Shown here: positions 16,566 through 25,350 of the stretch, in pieces
Numbering within the stretch: the first letter of the stretch is position 1
Layout of the letters: every line of letters starts with the position of its first letter
From: Glycomyces dulcitolivorans
GTDB lineage: Bacteria; Actinomycetota; Actinomycetes; Mycobacteriales; Micromonosporaceae
Direction: 5' to 3'
Length of the DNA stretch: 46,308 nucleotides
NCBI RefSeq assembly: GCF_003265355.1
Contig: NZ_QFRW01000035.1
Location: forward strand, 1 to 46,308
The notes under the pieces: generated by a model
The model's input: the letters and a program-made list of their open reading frames with translations, nothing else
What the model was told of the DNA's origin: nothing
Database searches by the model: none
Translations under genes and position numbers: made by a program

Positions 16566-17015
16566 GTGGAGAACGAGGACCGGCGTGAAGTGCGCAAAAG
16601 CATCGAATCGTTGACGGTGGCGATCTCGGCGCGCTCGATTCCGCGCATCCTCGGATCGCTTTTGGAGACGCAACTCACCATCCAGCAGTTGAAGGTGCTC
16701 TCGTCGGTGGTGGTGAGCGAGGCGGCGACGACCAGCGGGCTCGCCGAGGACTTCGAGGTGTCGCTGCCGACGATGTCGCGGCTGGTCGACAAGCTCGTCA
16801 AGCAGGACCTCATCGAGCGGGCCGCGGACGACGGCGACCAGCGCGTGCGGCGCCTGCGCCCCACCGAGCTCGGCCGCGCGGTCGTCGGCCAGATCCTCGG
16901 CGCCCGGCCCGAACTCGGCAGCGACGTCATCGACGGACTCACCCTCGACGAGCTCCGCGCCCTGGAGACGGGCATGCGCGCGGTCAACAGGGAACTGCAA
17001 GCGCTCCGCGAATAA
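16566..17015 (+). CDS. MarR-family transcriptional regulator
   Basis: A 149-residue winged-helix regulator. The recognition region is TSGLAEDFEVSLPTMSRLVDKLV, and the wing has DDGDQRVRRLRPTELG. Start is GTG at 16566 with a weak purine-rich site. Divergent from the Baeyer-Villiger monooxygenase with a GGTTAGC/GCTAACC repeat between them, so it most likely represses that operon and itself. It is unrelated in detail to the MarR at 7139. The gene ends 95 bp from the relic transporter, tail to tail. Confidence 0.9.
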   Translation: MENEDRREVRKSIESLTVAISARSIPRILGSLLETQLTIQQLKVLSSVVVSEAATTSGLAEDFEVSLPTMSRLVDKLVKQDLIERAADDGDQRVRRLRPTELGRAVVGQILGARPELGSDVIDGLTLDELRALETGMRAVNRELQALRE

Positions 17016-17109
17016 GCGGTTCGGTCGGCCCGAATCATCTTGACCCACACCGGGCCGACCGAAGTCTCCACTGGACGTACCAATCTCCGTCCGGAGTCGA
17101 GTGCTCGCG

Positions 17110-18010
17110 TTACGGGACTCCTTCGACCTTCGCCGCGATGAGGACGCCACCGGCCAGCGCCAGAGCGCCCGCGGCGGTGTGCAGCAGGGTGTAGTTCTCC
17201 CCCGTCGGTCCGAGCGCGAGCAGCAGGGGCGCGGCCAGCGGTGCGATCACGCCGGGGATCTTCTGCGAGAACGCGGTGATCGCCATGTAGCACCGGCCTC
17301 GGTCTCGCGGTGCGGCAGCACGTCCAGCACGACGGCCTGTCCGACGGTGGTGAAGACGGCGACGCCGAGCAAGGACACGAGCATCCCCGCGATGATGACC
17401 TCGGCATCCCATGCGAACGCCAGAACCAGGTTGCCGGCGGCGTAGACGGCGGCTCCCGCCAGGACGAGGCCGCGGCGACGGCGCAGCCGGTCGCTGAGCC
17501 AGCCGGCGCCGAGCGATCCGAGTACGGCGCCGCCGATGCCGAGCACCGACGTGAGCGCGATGAACGGCGCGAGATCGGCGACGGCGATTCCCAGGCGCTG
17601 CGCGAAGAAGAACGTGGCGAAGCCGGTGGTCAGGGACAGACCGAGGAAGAACACGAAGCGCCCCAGCCAGTTCCAGGCGAAGTCGGGCACCTCGCGCGGC
17701 CGGAAGCCGTAGCTCGCCACCAGGCGGCGCAGCGGCAGGCGGCCCGGATCGGGCGCATCGCGGGTGTCCTCCTCCGGTGCGAGGAGGATGCCGATGACGA
17801 GGGCGACGTGCATGGTCATGCTCGTGGCCCCGGAGACCTTGCCGCGCTGGTGTTCGGGGAGCCGGTCGGCCTGGTAGTTGCCGATCGAGCCGACCGCGGT
17901 CCCCCAGCCGACGCACGAGGCGGACCAGCCGAGGACCAGCACCGCCAGGTTGGGGCGAGAGCCATGACGGGGGCCGCGGCGAGTTCGCCTGCGCCGCCAT
18001 CGAAAGCGAC
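17110..18010 (-). pseudogene. MFS transporter relic (truncated, two frameshifts)
   Basis: Transporter segments are recognisable but split over frames. VMALAP breaks off near 17952-17956, where a run of C (CGCCCC on the minus strand) seems one base short. The reading continues in the next frame as NLAVLVLGWSASCVGWG and on through several membrane helices to HRETEAG. Near 17290 a second one-base loss moves the rest (YMAITAFSQKIPGVIAPLAAP) into the first frame. The usual first membrane helices are missing upstream. Together these make an inactive exporter or uptake protein of the major facilitator superfamily. Its position beside the monooxygenase cluster suggests it once served that pathway. 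A sequencing error could explain one shift but hardly the missing N-terminus too. Confidence 0.7.
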
Positions 18011-18110
18011 CCCCGGTTTGCAGGCCACAAACCTCTCCGCCGCTGGTCGCGCAACGAACATCGCAGGATCCAGAACGCCTTACCACCATTGATGAACTCG
18101 AAATCAGGTT

Positions 18111-18608
18111 CTAGTTGCGGTTGTCGAAGACGATGGCCGCGATCTCGGGGTCGCAGTCTTCGACGATCGGTCGGTACCGGTCCGTCCTGAGCCAGTACAC
18201 GACGTATTCGTCAAAGAGGTCGGTGACATACTCCGCGGAGTCGAGGCCGCGGTAGGGAGCGACGTACCGGATCATCTGCAGTTCCTGCTGCAGCTCTTCG
18301 GCCGAGTCGGGGTAGTTGTCTAGGAGCGGTCGTAGCACGGATCCGCAGTACTTCAGGAGCAGAACGCCGTCGCTCACTACCATCGGCATCTCCCCACGTT
18401 GCAGGGCTTCGTCGAGTGCGTCGACCAGCGTCTTGCGGATCAGCGGTCTCGCCGACTCGGAGTGGCGCCACAGCAGATCGGCCACCCTGCCCATCGACCA
18501 GACGTTGTCGCTGTAGCCCTGGTATGCCTCGAGCTGTCGGCTCAGTTCCGCCTCGGCGAGTATTTGTGCGGCGAGACCGCGTGGTCCTGGAGTGGTTTCG
18601 TGGGTCAT
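18111..18608 (-). CDS. hypothetical protein
   Basis: A 165-residue soluble, acidic, mostly helical protein that is not recognised. It has no signal peptide or membrane segment. Features visible are an amphipathic central region (LLWRHSESARPLIRKTLVD) and a Tyr/Asp-rich C-terminus (DLFDEYVVYWLRTDRYRPIVEDCDPE). The frame is open to 18695, but ATG 18608 (MTHETTPGPRG) is the more natural start; no strong ribosome-binding site is seen. Codon use is actinobacterial, so it is probably a real gene. It has no operon partner. Confidence 0.5.
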   Translation of the reverse strand: MTHETTPGPRGLAAQILAEAELSRQLEAYQGYSDNVWSMGRVADLLWRHSESARPLIRKTLVDALDEALQRGEMPMVVSDGVLLLKYCGSVLRPLLDNYPDSAEELQQELQMIRYVAPYRGLDSAEYVTDLFDEYVVYWLRTDRYRPIVEDCDPEIAAIVFDNRN

Positions 18609-18804
18609 CGCAGGTCCGTTCTCAGGGGTGGGTGTACGGCGAGGTTGGTGCGTAGGAGACCAGTATGCCGAGTCTGGCCAGAACGCGATCAGCACGAGCG
18701 CCGCTGACGCAGCCGCGGCAGCACCGAACCTGCTTTGGCCTGCAACTTCTAAAGCGACTCAAGACCTGTAATGCTGAGCTTCCCACCGATCGGTTTGAGG
18801 ACGA

Positions 18805-19206
18805 TCAACGACTCGCTGCCGCATCCAAAGCGCGTGCTCTCGGCCGCAGACGCAGTGCGATCACCAGGTGCAGCACCAGCGCAGTAATGAACTGCAACAC
18901 CATCAGGTACACCGAAAACAGCCCGGTGGCCGCCATGGCCGCGATCATGTACGGCACCAGTGCCGCATACGGAACGAAATGGAACCCGGAGGGGAAGCGG
19001 GCCACGAAGCGCGCCGTGGCGGCGAGAGCACACGGGAGTACGACGAGGGCCACACCCAGGACGACACCCGCCCCGGCAACGAACGCCATGAGCTGCAGAC
19101 CGGCGATATCGGGTCCGCCTCACGCCAGGAGCGGCAGCGCAATCGACGGCAGCGCGAAGATCCCCGCATTCAGGGCGCACCCCCACGCGAACACCTTCCA
19201 GAACAT
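18805..19206 (-). pseudogene. small four-helix membrane protein with in-frame TGA
   Basis: From ATG 19206 the frame reads MFWKVFAWGCALNAGIFA as a first membrane helix, then meets TGA at 19120-19122. Without changing frame it continues through GGPDIAGLQLMAFVAGAG and three further hydrophobic helices to 18805. The whole reads as one protein of about 133 residues with four membrane segments. Met at 19089 could restart translation but has no ribosome-binding site, while ATG 19206 has AGGGA upstream. The TGA probably replaced TGG or a similar sense codon. The IS701-type element inserted only 78 bp upstream of the start. Function unknown. Confidence 0.55.
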
Positions 19207-19418
19207 GAGTTCCCTACTTCCCTACTGTAATCCGAGGAATATGAGCGGACGCTCTTCGCAATCGGTCCGCAAGCCGGGCCGGTCTAGCTTGGCTACCGTA
19301 AGTTCTCAGGGTGGTCGTTGTTTCCGCTGGTAGTTGCCGGTCCGGACTTTGTCGCGGCAGCGTCGTTGCCAGTTGACAGCGGCGAGGGTCTCGGTTAGGG
19401 AGCGGGCGGTGGGGAGGA

Positions 19419-20621
19419 TCAGGCCCAGCAGATGCCGGATGACCGGCGCGCTGAGTCGATCGCGTCCGCTGCTCCTTTTGGGTTGGTCGCGGCGGTGGTC
19501 TGCAGGAAGGCGTGGGCGAACATCGCCAAGGTGACGTGTCGGTACCAGGAGGTCCAGGTGCGCACCTGATAGTGGTCCATTCCGCACTGCCCCTTGGCTT
19601 CAGTGAAGCAAGTCTCTATGCCCCACCGGGTGCCGGCGATGCGGATGAGCTGCTGCTTACTGGTGTCATCGGGCGCGAAACACAGGAAGTAGGCGATGTC
19701 GTCGGGGTCTGTGTTCGACCGGCGGGCCAGGACCGACCGGACAAAGCCGGTCCGCAGCTCGCCGCCGGGCGGCAGCAGGCCCCAGGCCCAGTCGTACTCG
19801 CGCGGGCCCCTTTCGCCGTCGCCTTGCGACAGCCGCGTCCACGCCGCCGCAGGTGCCTCGGCGATGAGGTTGGCGATCTCCCGCTTCCGCCCCTCGGCGT
19901 CGGCAACCGCCTGGCTCGATTTCATCTCCAGCACATAGGAAATGCGCGCCTCCTCCAGGGCGCGACGGGTGAGGTGGTCTGAGCCGTAGGCCGAGTCGGC
20001 GGCCACCCACCCGAACCCCAGGCCCGCATCGCGCAGCCGGGCGATCATGCGCCGGGCGGTACTGGGCTTGGTGACCAAGCCCTGGTCCAGACGAGCCTCG
20101 GGGACACCGGCCCGGCGGCACCGGTCAGGGTCACCTACCCAAGAGGCCGGAAGATACAGTTCCCGGTCCACCAAGGCCCGCCCGCGGGCGCTGACCAGAG
20201 CGGCGAACACCTCGATCTGGCAGTTGTCCACTTTCCCCGAAGTTCCGGTGTACTGCCGTTGCACCCCAACCGAATAGCGGCCTTGCTTGAGAAATCCGGT
20301 GTCATCGACCACCAGCACCGCATCGGCCCCGCCGATCGTCTCCGAGACCGCCTGGGCGAGCCGGTCACGCACCAGGTCGGCGTCCCACAGCGCCCGCATC
20401 AGGAAGTTCTGCACCGTATCGGGCCTGGCATGTCCGACCGCCTCGGCGATCTGCCAGCCGTTCTTCCGCTCGACCGGCGCTAGCAGCGCCGTCAGGTACT
20501 CCCTGGCGTGCCGCCGAGTCTCAAGCCGGAAGAAGTCATCTGCGATCAGCCCGAACCATTCGCCCAGGCGATCCCGCCACGAGGCCACCTCAGCAGCCTC
20601 AATCTCCGCTACCGCACCCAC
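19419..20621 (-). CDS. IS701-family DDE transposase
   Basis: A 400-residue DDE transposase. The three catalytic acids lie in VVDDTGFLKQG, VAADSAYGSD and GIETCFTEAKGQCGMDHYQ. Start is GTG at 20621. The last 18 residues (from GAADAIDSAR) do not look like the family. The usual C-terminus (SAPVIRHLLGLI ... NWQRRCRDK ... NYQRKQ) is encoded in the -1 frame down to 19306. The canonical -1 slippery heptamer C CCA AAA lies exactly in phase at codons 381-382, so a 438-residue product by programmed frameshift is possible. A simple mutation is the alternative. Confidence 0.88.
   Translation of the reverse strand: MGAVAEIEAAEVASWRDRLGEWFGLIADDFFRLETRRHAREYLTALLAPVERKNGWQIAEAVGHARPDTVQNFLMRALWDADLVRDRLAQAVSETIGGADAVLVVDDTGFLKQGRYSVGVQRQYTGTSGKVDNCQIEVFAALVSARGRALVDRELYLPASWVGDPDRCRRAGVPEARLDQGLVTKPSTARRMIARLRDAGLGFGWVAADSAYGSDHLTRRALEEARISYVLEMKSSQAVADAEGRKREIANLIAEAPAAAWTRLSQGDGERGPREYDWAWGLLPPGGELRTGFVRSVLARRSNTDPDDIAYFLCFAPDDTSKQQLIRIAGTRWGIETCFTEAKGQCGMDHYQVRTWTSWYRHVTLAMFAHAFLQTTAATNPKGAADAIDSARRSSGICWA
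19476..19482 (-). other. candidate -1 frameshift site in the IS701-type transposase
   Basis: C CCA AAA (X XXY YYZ) in the zero frame at codons 381-382. After a one-base slip the ribosome reads 56 more codons, ending at 19306, and restores the C-terminus expected for the family. Confidence 0.45.
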
Positions 20622-20759
20622 AATGAACAGAAGCTACCCAGACACCGACCCCAGCACCACCGACAACCTGGGCAGGAAGGAATCCGAACATCATTGAGCC
20701 ACAACAATACTGCGCAACTGTCGGCAATCCGTCACCCCTACTTACGGTAGCCAAGCTAG

Positions 20760-21027
20760 GCGTCATCGGCGCCTACGTGTGACATCGCAAGGGCATCGAT
20801 CGCGCCGCTGACGCCCGATCGCACGCCGTATCAGCGTCTTCGCTCCCGCGCCGCACAGAACATCGCCGTCGGCCTCGACTGGGTCTGGCGGAGCTCTGGA
20901 CGAGCATCGGTTTTGGGCTCGCCGCTTGCGCAGCCCTCATGCTCACCCGCTTCCACACCTGGATCAGAGATCTCGCGCCCGTCAACTAGCCAGGTAACCC
21001 TTCGGACTTTTCGATGCGCCCGTGCCG
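20760..21027. other. non-coding or relic stretch between IS and KAP gene
   Basis: No complete gene. A plus-strand frame ending at about 20989 encodes ELWTSIGFGLAACAALML and then TRFHTWIRDLAPVN before a stop. This resembles the last membrane helix and tail of a transporter, but upstream of it the frame has no start and soon meets TGA. It may be the remnant of a gene destroyed before or during the IS insertion. Confidence 0.25.
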
Positions 21028-23103
21028 TTAGGACAGGTCGGAGGGCGGCTGCTTGACGCGCCCGGTGGCAAAGGCCCGCCGATTCGCCCAGCTCACGTCG
21101 GTGACATCGACGTCGATAGCCGGTTCCTGATACCAGGAGTCCGGGTCGTGCGGCACGAACTGATCGTAGAGGTCCTGCGGGAACCTGTTGTCGAGTCGGC
21201 GGTCGCCGTTCCTCGACGCGCTGACGACGGAAACGAAGCGGGCGGCGACATCCGCAAGAGTGAACTCCTCCTCGTCAATCGCTCGAGCGATCTCGCTCCT
21301 CAAGAGACCGGCCGATCCATATACGGCGAGGAACTCCATCACCATGACCAGTCCGTCCTGGAGTGGGGCGTCATCTTGCCCCAGCAGGTTCTCCAGGACG
21401 ATTTCCGATCCGAGGCCCCACAATTCAGAAGCAACGCCGGGCCACCAGTGCCGCTGTGTGACAGTCGAATCCAGCGTTCGCACGACTTGAAACGGCAGCG
21501 TCGAGTCCTCGCGCTTCGTCAAGACACGGAAGACTTCCGCGTGTGGGGTCTCGGTGGGGAGCGCGGTAAGGATTTCGCCCGCCCACACCAAACCCTGCGA
21601 CTCCGCATTGGCGAAGGCCGCAGCATCGTTCTCGAGCTGGTCGAGCAAGCCCACCAGCGTTTCCAAGACCCCCAACAGAAACGCCCCCGCGTTCTGGTCA
21701 GGGGTAATCTTGCGTGTGGTTTGCCGGGCTTTCACCAGCGCCAGGACCACACGCTCGCTCGAGCTGCCCTGCAGCACCGCGGTGAGCGGACCGCGGTCGC
21801 CGGCACCGGCGGCGCGCACTGCCCGCTCCATCTCGGCGTCGGCGATGTCGTGCGAAAGGATGCCCATGGCAAAGTACCTGTCGAAGTACGGCTCAGTACA
21901 AACTTGACGTGTTCCCGGTGCCCTGAGGACCTGGGAGTGGAACAGATCGGGGAACAGTGCTTCGAGCAGTGCCCTCGCCTCGAATCGCGACCCTGGCGGG
22001 ACCAGGTCCAGGAGGGTCGACGCCGTGAACTCGCCCTCCCGCGCCTTTGTACCGGATCGCGCCCCAGCCTCCGGCCGGTTCCGCCTGAGCAACTCGTCGC
22101 GGTACCGCGGCAACTCTGCGTACATTCGCGGGAATGCGGTCCGTAGGAGCGTGAGGATGATGACGTCCTGGTCGTCGACCTCGTCCTGATCAAGCAGCCC
22201 CAGCGTGTAGCGCAACTGCGCCAAGTACCGTCCGATCGCACGTGGTGTCGGCAACTGCGACAGGCAGACCTCGATCAATCGGCTCGACCGGACCCCGCTC
22301 GGCGCGGTGCGTCCCGCTTCGGCCAGCGCCTGACTGATTCCGTCGTTCAACGTCTGCAGCAGACGTGCGGGAAGCAGCGCGGGCAGCACCAGCGGGTACT
22401 GGACGATCTTCTCGATGAAGTTGGTCGCCACCCGGCCCTCGCCGCCGGACATGCCCGCGGAGGCAAGCGTCTCCGCGAGCGTGGCCTCGTCGTAGGCGAG
22501 GAGGTAGTCCACGCCGGGGAAGCGGCCCAGCAGCCGGACGACCTTCATAAGCGCGAGCAGCTCATCGGCCTGAAGCCGGTCGATGTCATCCACAACCAGC
22601 AGGATCGGAGTGTTCAACTCCTGCAAGGCATCGGAGGCGGCCTGGAAGGCCACATCCCAGGGCGGCTGCTCTCGCAGCGCGGTGCCGCCGCGTTCGATTG
22701 CACCCTTGACGAACTCGCCGCCCACTGGAAGGAGGGTGGCCGCGGAGGCAGTGATCTCCATGAGCGCGCCGAGGCGCTTGCGCACCGTTTCGCTTTTCCT
22801 GGACGGCAGGGCGCTGCGCAGCGAGGCGTAGAAATCGCTGAGCAAGCCGTCGACGTCGTTGGTGGCCCAGGGCGTGAAATGCGCGATCCGCCAGCCGCCG
22901 CCAGTCTGCTCCAGGGCCTGGGCGGTCATGGACACCGCCGAGCTCTTGCCGCTGCCCCACCTGCCGGTCAGCCCGTAGACGGTGCTGCCTGCCTTGTCGT
23001 GGTTGGCGGTGATGAGTTCGGCCACCTTGCGCGCGAACGGGGCGCGTTCGAACCGGTCTTCATCGAGCGCGGTGATCGGGGCGTCGTTCCATCGCTGCAC
23101 CAT
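21028..23103 (-). CDS. KAP-family P-loop NTPase
   Basis: A 691-residue STAND-like KAP NTPase. Walker A GLTGRWGSGKSS is at residues 44-55, the KAP-typical aromatic segment HFTPWA follows near residue 79, and Walker B ILLVVDDIDRL lies at about 167-177. Downstream is an all-helical region of about 400 residues without recognised domains, ending in WYQEPAIDVDVTDVSWANRR. The frame is open to 23367, but the first 88 residues are Arg/Pro-rich shadow; MVQRWNDAPI at 23103 is the natural start. No strong membrane helix pair is seen. Bacterial KAP ATPases include the phage-exclusion protein PifA, so a defence role is possible but unproven. It stands alone. Confidence 0.82.
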   Translation of the reverse strand: MVQRWNDAPITALDEDRFERAPFARKVAELITANHDKAGSTVYGLTGRWGSGKSSAVSMTAQALEQTGGGWRIAHFTPWATNDVDGLLSDFYASLRSALPSRKSETVRKRLGALMEITASAATLLPVGGEFVKGAIERGGTALREQPPWDVAFQAASDALQELNTPILLVVDDIDRLQADELLALMKVVRLLGRFPGVDYLLAYDEATLAETLASAGMSGGEGRVATNFIEKIVQYPLVLPALLPARLLQTLNDGISQALAEAGRTAPSGVRSSRLIEVCLSQLPTPRAIGRYLAQLRYTLGLLDQDEVDDQDVIILTLLRTAFPRMYAELPRYRDELLRRNRPEAGARSGTKAREGEFTASTLLDLVPPGSRFEARALLEALFPDLFHSQVLRAPGTRQVCTEPYFDRYFAMGILSHDIADAEMERAVRAAGAGDRGPLTAVLQGSSSERVVLALVKARQTTRKITPDQNAGAFLLGVLETLVGLLDQLENDAAAFANAESQGLVWAGEILTALPTETPHAEVFRVLTKREDSTLPFQVVRTLDSTVTQRHWWPGVASELWGLGSEIVLENLLGQDDAPLQDGLVMVMEFLAVYGSAGLLRSEIARAIDEEEFTLADVAARFVSVVSASRNGDRRLDNRFPQDLYDQFVPHDPDSWYQEPAIDVDVTDVSWANRRAFATGRVKQPPSDLS

Positions 23104-23703
23104 CGCTCCAGTCTGCACGATCGCGGCCGAGGCCGCGGTGCACGGCGACCGGTGGCAAGATGACCTCGCTGCCGTCGCCGAGCCTTTCACCCGGTGCAGG
23201 TGGCGCATAGGGGAGTCCGGGTATGGGTAGTGCCGCGGCCACGATCGACATCGGTTAGGCGTTCGCCGCGGTCCTGACCGCCTTGCTGGGTGCGGCGTTG
23301 CTGGCCGCACGTCTCGCCGGGCTCCGCGCCTCGCGCGACCTCGTCGGCGCCGGGCTGCGGGGGTCATCTCGATCGAGCGATGGACTCCGATCAGGAGTGA
23401 TCCGTCGGCGCGATCGGGACGCGAAGCCGTTCGTCGAGGATCTCAAATATGTGGCGGTAGGGCCGCCTGGTCACCCGGGTCATGCCGAGTGCGCAGGTGT
23501 GGTTCAGGGACACAAGAGTCGGGACCATACTTCAAATTCTCGGTGTCCATTGTAAACAAAAAGGTCTTACTCGAACCTAGAGAAAAGTACAGCAGAGCAC
23601 GCAAAGACTGTGAAACCGACCCTCTGGAAGCTGCCGGAAACCTCCCGATCGCGCCTGGCCGCCCGGAATTATCGACCGGTAGCCGCGCTATATCAACGGA
23701 CGC
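23104..23703. other. 600-bp intergenic region with possible gene relic
   Basis: No complete gene. From ATG 23223 a plus-strand frame reads 11 residues, meets TAG at 23256-23258, then continues in the same frame with a hydrophobic stretch (AFAAVLTALLGAALLAARL). It could be a decayed small membrane protein. The part from about 23530 to 23620 is visibly AT-richer than its surroundings and shows no feature I recognise. Confidence 0.25.
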
Positions 23704-23711
23704 ATACGGAA

Positions 23712-23742
23712 ACACCGGGAACATCATCGATGTTCCCGGTGT
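23712..23742. repeat. 14-bp-stem hairpin upstream of HTH copy 1
   Basis: ACACCGGGAACATC and its exact complement are separated by 3 nt, a very stable hairpin. The same sequence, with one mismatch in the stem, occurs at 36482-36512 ahead of HTH copy 2. It could be a terminator, an attenuator or a recombinase-recognised end. Confidence 0.7.
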
Positions 23743-23820
23743 CCGTTTGTCGGCCTTACATTCGCTTACTCGAACCCAAGCCCCCAGCTAGACGCCCTCC
23801 TCAAACGCCTATCCGGCCCG

Positions 23821-24231
23821 TTGCCCACCCACGACCCCGAAACCGGCCCATCGCCCCTCGCCTCCACCGGCGACCAGCCCCAGGTCGCCTACCCACCAGC
23901 ACCCCCGCGCACGCTCGACAAACGCCTCTCCCCCACCGACCGAGATGAGTTGATCGCCGCCTTCAACGCCGGCGCCAGCCAGCAGCACCTCGCCACCAAG
24001 TACGGCATCAGTATCCGAAGCGTCAAACGCCTCGCCCACGGCAACTCCAACCGACCCCAAGCCATCAACAACCGCCTCACCCCCGAACAACGAGACGCCA
24101 TCATCCACACGTTCGCATCGACTGCAGCCACCCAAGCCGAACTCGCCCGCGACTACGGCGTCGACACCAGCACCATCAAACGCATCCTCCGCCAAGCCCG
24201 GAGCACTGAGCCAGGTGACACGTTCGCCTGA
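23821..24231 (+). CDS. small double helix-turn-helix protein, copy 1 of 3
   Basis: 136 residues from a TTG that is conserved in all three copies. The coding similarity to the copies continues upstream to about 23749 (VGLTFAYS), so the true start is uncertain. Two homeodomain-like or resolvase-type helix-turn-helix units are visible: LSPTDRDELIAAFNAGASQ with HLATKYGISIRSVKRLAHG, and LTPEQRDAIIHTF with AELARDYGVDTSTIKRILRQA. No catalytic recombinase domain is present. The three copies differ mainly at third codon positions, which supports translation. Function unknown; DNA binding is expected. It is convergent with the immunity gene at 24820. Confidence 0.7.
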   Translation: MPTHDPETGPSPLASTGDQPQVAYPPAPPRTLDKRLSPTDRDELIAAFNAGASQQHLATKYGISIRSVKRLAHGNSNRPQAINNRLTPEQRDAIIHTFASTAATQAELARDYGVDTSTIKRILRQARSTEPGDTFA

Positions 24232-24819
24232 ACCATGGCCAGCACCGCCCCAACCTCCCCAGAGGGAGGAGTCCGGCATGAGACTCTCGCTCGATGACCT
24301 CCACCGAGAAACGCATCCGCGTCATCGGGAAACGGCGTGCACAGCTCAACCTTCACGCACCTGGCTGACCTCCTCGCCACCGCTGCACAAACAGAACTGC
24401 TCGCCGAAGAAGACCTCGATCCCCGGCCGCCCACCCGCATTGAGCGGCCCGAGGAGTAGCAAGGACCTTGGACGCGGATTTCACAACGGTGGGTATTAGG
24501 GAGCACGAATGTAGTGCTCAGTCAAGACTTTGGATACCCCCACACGCCGTTGCAGCCTACGTAACGATCGTTGCGACCCTCGCAGCATCAGCCGGAGAAC
24601 GCCGCTGACCAGAACCTCGGCAAGTTAAGGCGCCATCGCCGCTTCGCGATACATTGAACCCCATTTCAGGCGAGCCGCGACGCAGATCCCCTGGTCAATG
24701 ATCAGCCTGATGAGCAAACGCCTTATAGGGCAGTCAGCGCCCACGTGGGGAGCCATCGCCGAATCCGACCAAGCGGCATGATTCGAGACTAAATGCCCTC
24801 TAGGAGAGTTAGGTTACGG
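24232..24819. other. 588-bp intergenic region
   Basis: No convincing gene. Two tiny plus-strand frames between about 24295 and 24462 (MTSTEKRIRVIGKRRAQLN, and one beginning VHSSTFTHLADLLATAAQ and ending TRIERPEE) look protein-like but are short and overlapping. They may be fragments of a lost gene. The remainder up to the immunity gene shows nothing recognisable. Such debris is common downstream of RHS toxin tips. Confidence 0.3.
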
Positions 24820-25350
24820 TCAGGGAGCTACCACGTTGGGGTTATCACTCGGGAAACTCCCAGGCATGCCCGGAATGGTGAAGTCTCTGCGGTACACCGC
24901 GGCAAGGAAATCCACGGCACCCATCGCGTACTCCGACCAGTCACCGTTCGCCCCCATGACCACGACCGGCCAGCCGTCAGGGGACTCCGACTCTGTTCGC
25001 CAATAGAAGTAATCTCCTGAGTACGACCACCCCCAAAGCAGAAGCCCGCCGGGCTCTGGAAAAGGGACATATCCTGCAGCGTCACCCTCCTCTCCCCAAT
25101 CCTGGAGAATCTCGGCCGCTTGTCGATGAGCGACAACGTACGACGACTCCCGCCCTGGCTGAGGCAGCTCAAGGCGAAGAAAATCTTCGAATACCAGTAC
25201 CGGATACGCCTCCGCCAGAACACAGAAATCGGAAGGAAGCACTGCACCCAGGTCTTCGTGCAGCACATCCCAGCCCACCCGACGCGGTACGGCAGCACGA
25301 AACTGCACCATCGCGGGGACAGCGGACTCCAGCCTCATCAACGCGGACAT
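24820..25350 (-). CDS. SUKH/SMI1-KNR4-type immunity protein
   Basis: A 176-residue acidic cytoplasmic protein resembling the SUKH (SMI1/KNR4) superfamily. It has a helix followed by LPSDFCVLAEAYPVLVF, then a WGWSYSGDYFYWRTES beta-hairpin core and the late GDWSEYAMGAVDFLAAVYRRDF helix. The ATG at 25350 lies inside the end of the RHS gene, giving a 13-bp overlap, so translation of toxin and immunity is coupled. SUKH proteins neutralise nuclease toxins of contact-dependent systems, which matches the nuclease-like toxin tip. The assignment rests on fold pattern and position rather than a strict motif. Confidence 0.75.
   Translation of the reverse strand: MSALMRLESAVPAMVQFRAAVPRRVGWDVLHEDLGAVLPSDFCVLAEAYPVLVFEDFLRLELPQPGRESSYVVAHRQAAEILQDWGEEGDAAGYVPFPEPGGLLLWGWSYSGDYFYWRTESESPDGWPVVVMGANGDWSEYAMGAVDFLAAVYRRDFTIPGMPGSFPSDNPNVVAP

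Larger units (their letters stand above)
19284..20759 (-). mobile_element. IS701-family insertion sequence
   Basis: The element body runs 19288-20755. Its ends are inverted repeats, CTTGGCTACCGTAAG at 19288-19302 and its exact complement at 20741-20755. Both are flanked by CTAG (19284-19287 and 20756-20759), a 4-bp target duplication of the YTAR type that IS701 elements make. It contains one transposase gene on the minus strand. Intact ends and perfect duplication argue for a recent insertion. Confidence 0.88.
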
